From Alkalihalobacillus sp. LMS39 (GTDB lineage: Bacteria; Bacillota; Bacilli; Bacillales; Bacillaceae_F), in the NCBI RefSeq assembly GCF_022812285.1, contig NZ_CP093300.1:1798001-1862000 (forward strand): DNA of 64,000 nucleotides, written 5' to 3'. The position numbers and the translations under genes were made by a program. Shown here piece after piece: positions 1-8,655 of the stretch; the first letter of the stretch is position 1; the number at the start of each line of letters is the position of its first letter. Under the pieces are notes generated by a model. The model did not search any database. It saw only the letters and a list, made by a program, of their open reading frames with translations, and had not been told where the DNA came from.

Positions 1-2
1 TC

Positions 3-1076
3 ATAAAGGAAGTTTTAAAGCGAGCAAAGATAAAAGCAGAGGATGTTGATGATGTCATATTTGGAAATGTTTTAAGTGGCGGAGGCAATATTGCTAGATT
101 ATCAGCACTACAAACAGGATTGTCTCTTTCTATTCCGGGAGTAACCGTTGATCGTCAGTGTGGCTCAAGTATTAATACTGTCAATTTAGCCGCGCAAGCG
201 ATTAAGGCGGGAGATTGTGACATTGTCGTTGCAGGTGGTACAGAAAGCATGAGTCGTGCTCCATTTTTATTAGAAAAAACGACAAAAGCATATGCTACAG
301 CTCCACCAAAAATCTTACCAGCACAACTATCTCCAAAGGAAATTGGAGATCCGCCGATGGGGATAACAGCTGAAAACCTAGCAAACGAATATTCGATTAC
401 TAGAGAAGAACAAGATAAGTATGCCCTTTGCAGTCAACAAAAAATGGCTAATGCGATGAAACAAGGCTTTTTTACAGAGCAAATAGTTCCGATTTCCATA
501 CCAGTTCGAAAAGGCAAACCGATTGTGTTTCATGAAGATGAACATCCTAGACCAAATACATCGTTAGAAGCATTAGCGAAACTTCCCCCTGCCTTTATCG
601 AAGGAGGCTCAGTAACTGCTGGGAGTAGTTCAGGCTTGAACGATGCAGCTTCTGCACTTGTACTTATGTCAAGAGAAAAAGCAGAAGAACTCGGGGTAAA
701 ACCGTTGGCTGCAGTTATTGGGTATACGGTTACCGGTGTCGATCCAAATAAAATGGGGATTGGCCCTGTCCCAGCGATCAGAGCATTAGTTGAAAAAACA
801 AAAGTGTCATTAGAAGAAGTTGATTTTGTTGAATTAAATGAAGCATTCGCCGCTCAAGTATTAGCATGTAATAAAGAGCTAGGCATCCCTGATGAAAAGT
901 TGAATGTCAATGGTGGAGCGATTGCCCATGGACATCCACTTGGAGCGACAGGGGGAATATTAGTAGCAAAAGCAGTGTATGAATTGAAGCGACGCCAAGG
1001 GAAATATGCAGTTGTATCAGCATGTATTGGTGGTGGTCAAGGAATTGCGACATTGCTAAAGCGAGAGGAGGACTAA
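3..1076 (+). CDS. Acetyl-CoA acyltransferase (thiolase), 5' end outside window
   Basis: Thiolase that cleaves 3-ketoacyl-CoA to acetyl-CoA plus a shortened acyl-CoA (or condenses two acetyl-CoA). The frame is open to the window edge, so the N-terminus (about 35-40 residues) is missing; 357 residues are visible. The nucleophile Cys lies in VDRQCGSS, followed by GGTESMSRAPF, the NEAFA motif, the catalytic His in NGGAIAHGHPLGATGG and the second Cys in SACIGGGQG. All catalytic residues are intact. It ends 3 bp before an SDR gene and is probably cotranscribed with it. Its neighbours suggest it performs the last step of a beta-oxidation-like route. Confidence 0.93.
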   Translation: MKEVLKRAKIKAEDVDDVIFGNVLSGGGNIARLSALQTGLSLSIPGVTVDRQCGSSINTVNLAAQAIKAGDCDIVVAGGTESMSRAPFLLEKTTKAYATAPPKILPAQLSPKEIGDPPMGITAENLANEYSITREEQDKYALCSQQKMANAMKQGFFTEQIVPISIPVRKGKPIVFHEDEHPRPNTSLEALAKLPPAFIEGGSVTAGSSSGLNDAASALVLMSREKAEELGVKPLAAVIGYTVTGVDPNKMGIGPVPAIRALVEKTKVSLEEVDFVELNEAFAAQVLACNKELGIPDEKLNVNGGAIAHGHPLGATGGILVAKAVYELKRRQGKYAVVSACIGGGQGIATLLKREED

Positions 1077-1079
1077 GTT

Positions 1080-1832
1080 GTGCGTCTCGAAGGAAAGGTC
1101 GCGATTATTACAGGGGCTAGTAGTGGAATTGGTCGAGCAACAGCGTTCAGGTTTGCAGAAGAAGGAGCAAAGCTAATGCTAACAGATATTAAGGTAGACG
1201 AAGGAGTCGAGTTACAACAAACGCTAACAAGCGCTGGGTATGATGCTATATTTGTGAAAGCAGATGTAACAAATGAAACCGAAATCGAACATGTAGTAAA
1301 CGAGACGGTTAGTCATTTTGGCAGGATAAATATTCTCTTCAATAATGCTGGGATTGGAAATGAAGAAAAACGACTGATTGACATGAAGAGTGATGAATGG
1401 GATAAGGTCATCAATGTGAACTTAAAATCAATCTTTCTCGGAATGAAGCATGTTATCCCAGAAATGCTTAAACATACAGGGGGATCTATCATTAACACGT
1501 CTAGTCTTTTAGGAATAAAAGGAAAGAAATATGTAGCCCCATATAATGCATCAAAAGCGGGTGTCATTACGTTGACGAAAAACGCGGCGCTCGAATATGG
1601 GCAACAAAATATTCGCGTGAATGCCATTGCACCTGGAGTCATTGACACACCAATTATTGATGAGTGGAAAAAACATCCAGAGAAATGGAACATCATTTCA
1701 AAGGCTAATGCGTTAAGGAGACTAGGCACTCCGACAGAAGTTGCTAATGTCGTTGTTTTCTTAGCATCAGAAGAAGCGTCCTTTATTACCGGAACGACAA
1801 TAATGGTCGATGGTGGAGGCTTGACATTTTGA
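1080..1832 (+). CDS. SDR-family oxidoreductase
   Basis: Classical short-chain dehydrogenase/reductase of 250 residues, probably NAD(P)-dependent. The cofactor motif TGASSGIG is at residues 11-18, NNAG at 88-91, and the catalytic Ser (about 141) with Tyr155 and Lys159 in YNASK. The start is GTG, preceded by GAGGAGG. It follows the thiolase directly, so an hydroxyacyl or ketoacyl substrate is plausible, but SDR motifs do not define substrate. It closes the first transcription unit; an imperfect-centre palindrome and the promoter of the TetR gene follow. Confidence 0.88.
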   Translation: MRLEGKVAIITGASSGIGRATAFRFAEEGAKLMLTDIKVDEGVELQQTLTSAGYDAIFVKADVTNETEIEHVVNETVSHFGRINILFNNAGIGNEEKRLIDMKSDEWDKVINVNLKSIFLGMKHVIPEMLKHTGGSIINTSSLLGIKGKKYVAPYNASKAGVITLTKNAALEYGQQNIRVNAIAPGVIDTPIIDEWKKHPEKWNIISKANALRRLGTPTEVANVVVFLASEEASFITGTTIMVDGGGLTF

Positions 1833-1838
1833 GTGTAT

Positions 1839-1854
1839 TTTAGGTAAACCTAAA
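1839..1854. promoter_or_regulatory. 16-bp inverted repeat upstream of the TetR gene
   Basis: TTTAGGT-AA-ACCTAAA: two perfect 7-bp arms around 2 bp, about 20 bp upstream of the TetR gene's extended -10. There is no T-run, so a terminator is unlikely. It could be an operator for autoregulation, but its sequence differs from the palindrome at 2529. Confidence 0.4.
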
Positions 1855-1872
1855 GTGAGGTGTACAACGGTA

Positions 1873-1881
1873 TGGTATACT
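1873..1881 (+). promoter_or_regulatory. Extended -10 promoter of the TetR gene
   Basis: TGG directly precedes a TATACT hexamer, giving a TGn-TATACT extended -10 element 37 bp before the TetR start. No good -35 is present at 16-18 bp, which extended -10 promoters tolerate. Confidence 0.45.
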
Positions 1882-1917
1882 AAAAATGACGGATGAGAAT
1901 AGTGAGGAGCTTGCAAC

Positions 1918-2481
1918 ATGAAAGAAAAAATCTTTGAAAAGAGCATCGTTTTATTTGGGAAAAATGGGTTTACGGAAACGTCAATCCAACATATAGTTGA
2001 AGAACTAGGCGTAACAAAAGGAACCTTTTATTATTATTTTACAAGCAAAGAAGAGTTGCTTATGGAAATCCATTTGCGATTTATTAATGAATTACTTCAA
2101 TCACAAAAAGCGATTGTGGAAGATGAATTAAAATCCGCAAAAGAAAAATTACACGGGATTGTATATATGCTATTAAAAAACATTGAAGGACAAGGACAAA
2201 GTGCAAAAGTCTTTTTCCGTGAAATGCAAAATTTAAATGAAGAGCATTTACAAGATATTTTTAAGAAAAGAGATCAATTCCGCAAACAAACACAACATGT
2301 CATTGAAAAAGGAATGGAAATGGGTGAATTTCGGCAAGACATTAATGCTGAAATTATTACGCTGGCGATATTAGGTGCGGCTAACTGGGGCTATCATTGG
2401 TATGATCCAAAAGGTCCATTAACAGAATTGCAAATCTCAGATATATATTTAGACTTCATTATAAATGGGATACAAGCTTAA
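1918..2481 (+). CDS. TetR/AcrR-family transcriptional regulator
   Basis: 187-residue TetR-type repressor. The helix-turn-helix spans about residues 20-45, with the family signature GVTKGTFYYYFTSKEEL; the C-terminal part would form the ligand and dimerisation domain. It lies between the thiolase-SDR pair and the long hbd-to-liv unit, and a perfect operator-like palindrome at 2529-2544 follows it. The likely role is acyl-CoA-responsive repression of the flanking cluster, as for FadR (YsiA) of B. subtilis, although the palindrome does not match the B. subtilis FadR box. The start is ATG with GTGAGGAG upstream. Confidence 0.85.
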   Translation: MKEKIFEKSIVLFGKNGFTETSIQHIVEELGVTKGTFYYYFTSKEELLMEIHLRFINELLQSQKAIVEDELKSAKEKLHGIVYMLLKNIEGQGQSAKVFFREMQNLNEEHLQDIFKKRDQFRKQTQHVIEKGMEMGEFRQDINAEIITLAILGAANWGYHWYDPKGPLTELQISDIYLDFIINGIQA

Positions 2482-2528
2482 TCAATGCCCACTTCTACTC
2501 TTGTTAGAGTGGAATTTTCGACGAAACA

Positions 2529-2544
2529 TACTAACCGGTTAGTA
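2529..2544. promoter_or_regulatory. Perfect 16-bp palindrome, likely TetR operator
   Basis: TACTAACCGGTTAGTA is fully self-complementary. It lies 47 bp after the TetR gene and 12 bp before the 3-hydroxyacyl-CoA dehydrogenase start. Length, symmetry and placement are typical of TetR-family operators. It overlaps the codons of an N-terminally extended reading frame, which argues that the true start of the next gene is at 2557. Confidence 0.65.
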
Positions 2545-2556
2545 AGAAAGGTGGAT

Positions 2557-3444
2557 ATGAACATGAATGTTGAGGATATAAAACGAATTTCAGTATTAGG
2601 TGCTGGTTCAATGGGACACCAAATTGCGATGTTATGTGCGCTTGGAGGATATGAAACTACGATTCAAGATATAGAAGAAGCGGCATTGCAAAAAGCAAAA
2701 GCGAGCTTAGAATATCAAATTGGAAAATGGGTGAAAAAAGGGAAAATATCTGTGGCTGAGAAAGAAGCCGCATTTGAGCGATTAACATTTGTAACAAGTT
2801 TAGAAGAAGCAGTTATTCAAACAGATTTTGTTATCGAAGCGATAGTCGAAAAACTAGATGTGAAGCAGCAAGTGTTTCAAGAAGTGGACCGTCTAGCTCC
2901 ACCACATGCCATTTTAGCTACAAACTCATCAACGATCGTCAATTCAAAAATAGCAGCCGTTACAAATCGACCTGAGAAAATTTGTAATATGCATTTCTTT
3001 TTTCCTCCGTTAGTCATGGATTGTGTTGAAGTTGTCAAAAGCGAGCAAACATCAGAAGAAACAGCACAAGTGACAATGGCATTATGTAAGCGCATTAACC
3101 GTACAGCTGTTTTACTCCAAAAAGAAATTTCCGGATTTATTGCCAATCGAATGTTATGGGCGTTAACGCGAGAAGCTGTTGCTCTTTATGAGGAAGGATA
3201 TGCTGAGTTTGAAGATATCGACCTCATTTGTACAAAAGCTTTAAACCATCCAATTGGACCATTTGCGTTAATGGACCTATCAGGAATAGATATCGCTTAC
3301 TTTGTTGACCAACAACGATATGCAGAAACAGGAGATCCAAATGATAAACCGCCAAAATGTATTGAAGAAAAAGTAAAAGCAGGTACTCTAGGAAGAAAGA
3401 CGGGGCAAGGCTGGTATAACTATGAACAGGTAGAGGTGAAATAA
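2557..3444 (+). CDS. 3-hydroxybutyryl/3-hydroxyacyl-CoA dehydrogenase
   Basis: NAD-dependent oxidation of 3-hydroxyacyl-CoA to 3-ketoacyl-CoA. The 295 residues contain the Rossmann motif GAGSMG at 15-20, ATNSST around 121-126, the catalytic His in NMHFFFPP (about 146) with its Glu partner near 158, and the C-terminal dimer domain with SGFIANR. The open frame reaches back to 2485, but that part overlaps the palindrome at 2529. The ATG at 2557 has AAAGGTGG just upstream and gives the normal length. It directly abuts the enoyl-CoA hydratase gene (0 bp). Confidence 0.9.
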   Translation: MNMNVEDIKRISVLGAGSMGHQIAMLCALGGYETTIQDIEEAALQKAKASLEYQIGKWVKKGKISVAEKEAAFERLTFVTSLEEAVIQTDFVIEAIVEKLDVKQQVFQEVDRLAPPHAILATNSSTIVNSKIAAVTNRPEKICNMHFFFPPLVMDCVEVVKSEQTSEETAQVTMALCKRINRTAVLLQKEISGFIANRMLWALTREAVALYEEGYAEFEDIDLICTKALNHPIGPFALMDLSGIDIAYFVDQQRYAETGDPNDKPPKCIEEKVKAGTLGRKTGQGWYNYEQVEVK

Positions 3445-4227
3445 ATGAAAGCACGTGTTGTTGAACTTGTAAAAGAGAATGGAATAGCAACGGTCTTCAT
3501 AAATAATCCTCCTCTGAATGTGTTAAGTGCTAACGTTATAACTCAATTACGAGATGTTTTCACAGAGCTTGAAACAGACGATGAAGTCATTGTTGTGATT
3601 TTAACAGGAGCAGGAAACACCGCATTTATGGCAGGAGCGGATATAAAGGAGTTTCCTCATCTTATGGATGACCCAAATATGAAAGAAAGTGTATTGGCAA
3701 CTCATGCTGTTTACAATCAAATCGACTTCTTGCACAAACCAACGATAGCGGTATTAAATGGCTTAACGTTTGGAGGGGGATGTGAACTCGCCTTAACTTG
3801 TGATATCCGCATCGCAGAAGAACATAGTCAAATTGGGTTACCGGAAGTTAAGCTTGGACTATTTCCAGGAAGCGGTGGAACGCAACGATTACCAAGATTA
3901 ATAGGAGAAGCAAGGGCAAAAGAAATGATGTTTACAGGGGATCCAGTTTCAGCCGTTGAAGCTGAGAAAATAGGGTTAGTGAATCATGTTGTATCAACAG
4001 GAGAAGGAATGGAAAAAGCAAAGCATCTTGCCAAAAAAATCGCCCGTCATTCTCTTCAATCATTATCTCGCATAAAAAAAGCAGTGGATGAAGGTGGAGA
4101 AGAACATTTATCTGCGGGAATCGAACTTGAAGCCTCATTATTTGAAGAGGTGTTCCGCACTAAGGATGTTAGAGAAGGTGTTTCAGCTTTTATCGAAAAG
4201 CGTAAGCCGAGTTTTCAGCACCGCTAA
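3445..4227 (+). CDS. Enoyl-CoA hydratase
   Basis: Crotonase-fold enzyme, 260 residues, hydrating trans-2-enoyl-CoA. The oxyanion-hole segments are FMAGADIKEF (about 61-70) and GLTFGGGCELAL (about 106-117). Both catalytic glutamates of true hydratases are present, Glu114 in GGCELA and Glu134 in LPEVKLGL, so it is not merely a crotonase-like relative. It starts with ATG immediately after the stop of the dehydrogenase. Together with that gene and the thiolase, the core of a beta-oxidation spiral is complete. Confidence 0.9.
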   Translation: MKARVVELVKENGIATVFINNPPLNVLSANVITQLRDVFTELETDDEVIVVILTGAGNTAFMAGADIKEFPHLMDDPNMKESVLATHAVYNQIDFLHKPTIAVLNGLTFGGGCELALTCDIRIAEEHSQIGLPEVKLGLFPGSGGTQRLPRLIGEARAKEMMFTGDPVSAVEAEKIGLVNHVVSTGEGMEKAKHLAKKIARHSLQSLSRIKKAVDEGGEEHLSAGIELEASLFEEVFRTKDVREGVSAFIEKRKPSFQHR

Positions 4228-4235
4228 AGGAGTGA

Positions 4236-5309
4236 ATGCCATTGACCTATAAAGATACGATTTCGGTTCGGCCAGGTGAAGAACTCGATAAAGATAAAGT
4301 AGAACGATTTTTACGAAGACAACTCAGTGACCTTCCTGAGGCCCCATTAAAAATTGAACAATTTCCATCAGGTCATTCGAATTTAACGTACGCCCTTCAA
4401 ATTGGTAATTGGGAAGCAGTACTGCGAAAGCGACCATTAGGACCTGTTGCTGCAAAGGCTCATGATATGAAACGTGAATCATTTATACTACAAGAAATTC
4501 ATCCGTTTTTTCCACTTGCCCCAAAGCCAATCTTATATTATGAGAACTCTGACTTAATTGGTAGTGAATTTTTTATTATGGAACGAAGAAGAGGGATTGT
4601 CATTGATACGCAATTTCCAGAAGAAATCGTTCCTACGAAAGAAATGAATGAGACAATTTCAAATCTTATGGTTGAATCTTTAGTGAAGCTTCATGACATT
4701 GATTTTTCAAAAACAAAATTACTAGACATTAGTCGTCCTGAAGGGTTTTTAGAAAGACAAGTGCTTGGGTGGATAAAAAGATATGAAAAGGCGAAAACGG
4801 ATGAGGTTCCTCATGTTGAACAGTTAACAGCATGGCTTGTCAAACATATTCCGCCGTCTTTACCTCCAACGATTATTCATTACGACTATAAATTAAACAA
4901 TGCGATGTTTTCACCTTCGTTTACGGAGATGAACGGATTATTCGACTGGGAAATGGCGACGATTGGTGATCCGTTAGCAGACCTCGGTGTGGCGTTGAGT
5001 TATTGGATTCAAGAAGATGACCCTTCGTTATTGAAGCAAGGCTTCGGGAAACCACCTGTTACGGTATTACCAGGTTTTTACACGCGACAACAATTTGCCG
5101 AACTTTATGCAAAACGAAGTGGGCGAGATCTTCAACATCTCAATTACTATGTCACATTTGCCTATTTTAAATTAGCGGTCATTGCTCAACAAATTTATTA
5201 TCGTTATAAAATGGGGCAAACAAAAGATCCGCGTTTTGCGCGTTTTAACGAAACTGTCTCTTCGTTAATAACACATGGAAGAGAAACATCACTGCAAGCT
5301 TTTCGTTAG
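4236..5309 (+). CDS. APH-fold phosphotransferase, ACAD10/LvaA-like
   Basis: Aminoglycoside-phosphotransferase-fold kinase of 357 residues. The catalytic loop HYDYKLNN (215-222) and the metal-binding DWE with GDPLADL (237-250) are intact, the pattern of the ACAD10/ACAD11 kinase domain. In the LvaA pathway of Pseudomonas putida and in ACAD10/11, such kinases phosphorylate the 4-hydroxy group of an acyl-CoA. An acyl-CoA dehydrogenase lies two genes downstream, so the same job is inferred; resistance to aminoglycosides is unlikely. An ATG at 4236 is only 3 nt from GGAG; a TTG at 4242 would have better spacing. Confidence 0.78.
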   Translation: MPLTYKDTISVRPGEELDKDKVERFLRRQLSDLPEAPLKIEQFPSGHSNLTYALQIGNWEAVLRKRPLGPVAAKAHDMKRESFILQEIHPFFPLAPKPILYYENSDLIGSEFFIMERRRGIVIDTQFPEEIVPTKEMNETISNLMVESLVKLHDIDFSKTKLLDISRPEGFLERQVLGWIKRYEKAKTDEVPHVEQLTAWLVKHIPPSLPPTIIHYDYKLNNAMFSPSFTEMNGLFDWEMATIGDPLADLGVALSYWIQEDDPSLLKQGFGKPPVTVLPGFYTRQQFAELYAKRSGRDLQHLNYYVTFAYFKLAVIAQQIYYRYKMGQTKDPRFARFNETVSSLITHGRETSLQAFR

Positions 5310-5318
5310 GAGGAAATG

Positions 5319-6044
5319 ATGAGGACATTACAAGTCATATTAAAAAAAGAAGACATCATCCCTGAAAAGCTTACAAGTAATATTGTGATTGTGTTAGATG
5401 TTCTTTTAGCAACTTCAACGATAGTGTCGCTGTTACAGCATAAAGCGAAGTCTATTCTTCCATTAGAAAAGAAAGAAGATGTTACTACCGTTTCTACTCT
5501 ATATGAAAAAAAGGACACAATCTTTATTGGTGAGTATGAGGGTCAAACGTTGGATGGTTTTTTATCACCAAACCCTCTTGAGCTACAACATCAAGTGGAA
5601 AACAAACACGTTATTTTATCAACAACGAATGGCACAGTTGCGATTGTGAAAGCAAAAGCTGCAAAGCAACTTTATATTGCAAGTCTATTAAATGCAACGG
5701 CAATTGTTAAAGAGATTTATCAATCGATAGAAAAGGCCCAGTCGGTCGTTATCGTTTGCTCGGGGTCTTCCAATCAATTTTGCTTAGAAGACTTCTATGG
5801 TGCTGGTTACCTAATCTGTGAGTTTTTGGCTCACAAAGAAAGATGGAAGTTAACAGATTCAGCCAAGGCAGCACTTTCTTTTTACAAGACAGGAAAAGCG
5901 AACACGATACTGCGGGAATCGCAAGTTGGAATGCTCTTAGCTAAATACGGTTATGAGGAAGCACTCGATTATGTTGCACAAAAAGGAATCTATACGGTCG
6001 TGCCGGTGTTTAATGGCCATGAAATTATTAAAAAGGAGGAGTAA
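5319..6044 (+). CDS. ComB-like (2-phosphosulfolactate phosphatase family) protein, divergent
   Basis: About 241 residues resembling ComB phosphatases: VLDVLLATST (family DVLRATT), GEYEGQTLDGF...NPLEL (family GE..G....F..NSP) and STTNGTVAI (family TTNGTRA). In two motifs the usual arginine is replaced (Leu in DVLLAT, Val after NGT), so phosphosulfolactate is doubtful as substrate. It sits between a kinase gene and an acyl-CoA dehydrogenase gene and may act on a phosphorylated acyl intermediate; that is inference. The ATG at 5319 has better spacing to AGGAGG than the ATG at 5316. Confidence 0.7.
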   Translation: MRTLQVILKKEDIIPEKLTSNIVIVLDVLLATSTIVSLLQHKAKSILPLEKKEDVTTVSTLYEKKDTIFIGEYEGQTLDGFLSPNPLELQHQVENKHVILSTTNGTVAIVKAKAAKQLYIASLLNATAIVKEIYQSIEKAQSVVIVCSGSSNQFCLEDFYGAGYLICEFLAHKERWKLTDSAKAALSFYKTGKANTILRESQVGMLLAKYGYEEALDYVAQKGIYTVVPVFNGHEIIKKEE

Positions 6045-6046
6045 GT

Positions 6047-7822
6047 ATGGCAACAAAAATGGAAATAAGAGGTGGACAATTTCTAACGTCTGAAATCGAA
6101 GCAGATATGGTTTTTACTCCAGAAGATTTTTCTGATGAGCATCACATGATAAAGCAAACAGGGAAACAGTTTATTGAAAATGAAGTATACCCGAAAAGAG
6201 AAACAATAGAAGAACAAGATTTTGATACGGTTGTTTCTCTATTACGTAAAGCAGGGGAATTAGGATTACTAGCCCATAGTATTCCAGAATCTTATGGTGG
6301 TTTAGAGTTAGACAAGATGAGTAATGCTGTTGTCGGTGAAATGGTCGGTCGTGCTGGTACTTATGGGGTGGCCCATTCAAATCAAACATGTATTGCAACA
6401 TTACCGATTACGTATTACGGTACAAAGCAGCAAAAACAAAAGTATTTACCGAAATTAGCATCTGGTGAGTTTATAGGGGCATATTGTTTAACCGAGCCAG
6501 GTTCCGGATCGGATGCGCTAGCAGCAAAAACAACCGCCGTATTAAATGAACAGAATACTCATTACGTCTTAAATGGAACAAAACTTTATATTACAAATGC
6601 TGGTTTTTCAGATACGTTTATCGTTTATGCAAAAGTAGATGGAACTAAATTTACAGCTTTTATAGTAGAAAAAGACTTTCCGGGTCTTTCGCTTGGTCCA
6701 GAAGAAAAAAAGATGGGAATTAAAGGTTCGTCAACTCGTTCTGTCGTGCTTGAAGATTGCCTTGTACCGATAGAGAATGTCCTAGGAGAAATAGGAAAAG
6801 GTCATCTCATCGCCTTAAATGTATTGAATTTAGGACGGTTTAATTTAGGCGCGGCTTGTATGGGAGGAGCAAAAGCAGCACTTGGGTTAGCCATTGAGCA
6901 CACGACACAAAGAAAGCAGTTTAACAGATTAATAGCTGATTTTTCTGCCACAAAAGAAAAAATTGCAAAAATGGCTTGTAAGCTTTATACGACAGAATCT
7001 CTTCAATATCGTTCTGCGGGTTTGCTAGAAGGGGTACTACACGATGTTTATGATATTGAGGACCGTTCTCTTGTCACGAAACGATTAATGGAATTTGCGA
7101 TGGAATGTGCAATTTGTAAAGTCTATGGCTCTGAAGTGCTAGATTATGTCGTCGATGAGTCGTTACAACTTCATGGTGGAGCGGGGTATATAAAAGAATA
7201 CCCGATAGAGCAGGCTTATCGAGATTCTAGAATTAATCGAATTTTTGAAGGAACGAACGAAATTAACCGTCTCCTTATCCCAGGCACTTTTTTTAAGAAA
7301 GGCGCAAAGGGTGAACTACCGATACAACATGCGATAGAGAGTGCAGTAATGGAGCTGAAACAAAACGATGAAAGTCGGGAAGTCAAGCAATTATCTGAAG
7401 TGAGAGCAGTTGTATCATCAATTAGACGTGCTTTTTTAACCTTAGCCGGATTTGCTTATGAACAATTGGGTGATCAGCTAACAGAAAATCAAGAGGTGAC
7501 AATGAAGTTAGCGGATATCGCCATTGAATTATATGCTAGTGAATCAGTATTGTTACGAACTGTTAAAGCGATAGAAAAGCAAGGGGAAGAAAAGGCTGAC
7601 CTTAAAAAGAAAATGATGATTTCTAGTATTCAAGGTAGTCTACAAAAAGTGGAGGCGTTAACAAAGCAATTGCTTTTTGGTTTTGGTGCTTCACCAAAGC
7701 GAGATGGCTTATTGAAGCTTTTAGCAACAGAGTTTTCCTCCTATTCATTTTCATGTGCGACGGAGCGAAATCGGGATATCGCGAACTTCATTATAGAAGC
7801 AAGGGAGTATAGATGTGAATGA
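6047..7822 (+). CDS. Acyl-CoA dehydrogenase
   Basis: FAD-dependent alpha,beta-dehydrogenation of acyl-CoA. The 591 residues are longer than the usual 380 because of a C-terminal extension, as in the FadE (YusJ)-type enzymes of Bacillus. Visible motifs are YCLTEPGSGSDA (FAD/substrate loop), MGIKGSSTR, LQLHGGAGYIKEYP and the catalytic glutamate in FEGTNEINR. In ACAD10/11-type pathways the dehydrogenase partner also handles phosphorylated 4-hydroxyacyl-CoA, and the kinase-like gene two positions upstream makes this worth testing. The start is ATG, 2 bp after the previous stop, with AAGGAGGAG upstream. Confidence 0.92.
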   Translation: MATKMEIRGGQFLTSEIEADMVFTPEDFSDEHHMIKQTGKQFIENEVYPKRETIEEQDFDTVVSLLRKAGELGLLAHSIPESYGGLELDKMSNAVVGEMVGRAGTYGVAHSNQTCIATLPITYYGTKQQKQKYLPKLASGEFIGAYCLTEPGSGSDALAAKTTAVLNEQNTHYVLNGTKLYITNAGFSDTFIVYAKVDGTKFTAFIVEKDFPGLSLGPEEKKMGIKGSSTRSVVLEDCLVPIENVLGEIGKGHLIALNVLNLGRFNLGAACMGGAKAALGLAIEHTTQRKQFNRLIADFSATKEKIAKMACKLYTTESLQYRSAGLLEGVLHDVYDIEDRSLVTKRLMEFAMECAICKVYGSEVLDYVVDESLQLHGGAGYIKEYPIEQAYRDSRINRIFEGTNEINRLLIPGTFFKKGAKGELPIQHAIESAVMELKQNDESREVKQLSEVRAVVSSIRRAFLTLAGFAYEQLGDQLTENQEVTMKLADIAIELYASESVLLRTVKAIEKQGEEKADLKKKMMISSIQGSLQKVEALTKQLLFGFGASPKRDGLLKLLATEFSSYSFSCATERNRDIANFIIEAREYRCE

Positions 7823-7834
7823 GGGGGTGGATTT

Positions 7835-8590
7835 GTGCAGAGATTTCAACATGATATTGCGGTTATCACAGGGGCAGGAAGTGGTATTGGGAAAGAAGTT
7901 GCTATTCAGCTAGCATTAGAAGGGTCAAAAGTATGTTTGGTTGGGCGAACGATTCAAAAGCTTGAAGCCGTAACAAGGGAAATTAACGAGAGTTTCGGTG
8001 AAAACACCGCCTCTTACTTTCAAACAGATGTAACGAACGAAAAGGAAATCGAAAAATTAGCTGGTCACCTTAAAGACAACTATGGACATATAACGGTATT
8101 AGTAAATAATGCCGGAATGTCTTCAGGTAGTTCAATAGTAAAGCTTGAGCAGTCTGACTGGGAAAACGTTCAAACGACAAATGTAACAAGTGTATTTTTA
8201 ATGTCAAAGCATATGGCATCATTGATAGAGGGGGAAAATAAAGCAATTGTGAATATTGCTTCGTTATCAGGACATAAAGCAGGAGCGAAAATCCCTCATT
8301 ATAGTACAGCAAAAGCAGCGGTTATTCATTTTACAAAAGCATTGGCAGCAGAGCTTGCCCCAAAGGGAATTCGAGTCAATTCTGTCTCACCAGGATTTGT
8401 CGAGACACCAATGACAGCCGGAAATCTTGAAAATGAACAATTTCAAAAGGCGATTCAACGGCATACGGCTCTTAATCGAATCGGACAGCCGCACGAAATC
8501 GCGAAGGTCGTTGCATTTGTTGCCTCATCCGATGCTAGTTATATGACAGGAACTGACTTGCTTGTTGATGGTGGTTGGCTTATTACATAA
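7835..8590 (+). CDS. SDR-family oxidoreductase
   Basis: Second short-chain dehydrogenase of the cluster, 251 residues, with TGAGSGIGK near the N-terminus, NNAG around residue 90 and the active-site YSTAK with an upstream Ser in NIASLSG. The C-terminal LVDGGW ending is typical. The start is GTG, preceded by GAGGGGG. In the LvaA-type pathway an SDR assists conversion of the phosphorylated intermediate to a 3-hydroxyacyl-CoA, so a similar role is possible, though FabG-like activity cannot be excluded. Confidence 0.87.
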   Translation: MQRFQHDIAVITGAGSGIGKEVAIQLALEGSKVCLVGRTIQKLEAVTREINESFGENTASYFQTDVTNEKEIEKLAGHLKDNYGHITVLVNNAGMSSGSSIVKLEQSDWENVQTTNVTSVFLMSKHMASLIEGENKAIVNIASLSGHKAGAKIPHYSTAKAAVIHFTKALAAELAPKGIRVNSVSPGFVETPMTAGNLENEQFQKAIQRHTALNRIGQPHEIAKVVAFVASSDASYMTGTDLLVDGGWLIT

Positions 8591-8655
8591 GTCACAATCG
8601 AGTCTTAACAAAAGGGATAGTTTCTATGGAAAGACATATAAAAGGGAGTGTTAAT

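Noticed and set aside
1313-1729. 138-codon minus-strand frame opposite the first SDR
   Set aside because: It is an antisense shadow of a gene with complete family motifs; no ribosome-binding site or recognisable domain.
4236-5309. Aminoglycoside resistance gene
   Set aside because: The APH fold is present, but the DWE/GDPLADL pattern and the operon context indicate an ACAD10/LvaA-type kinase.
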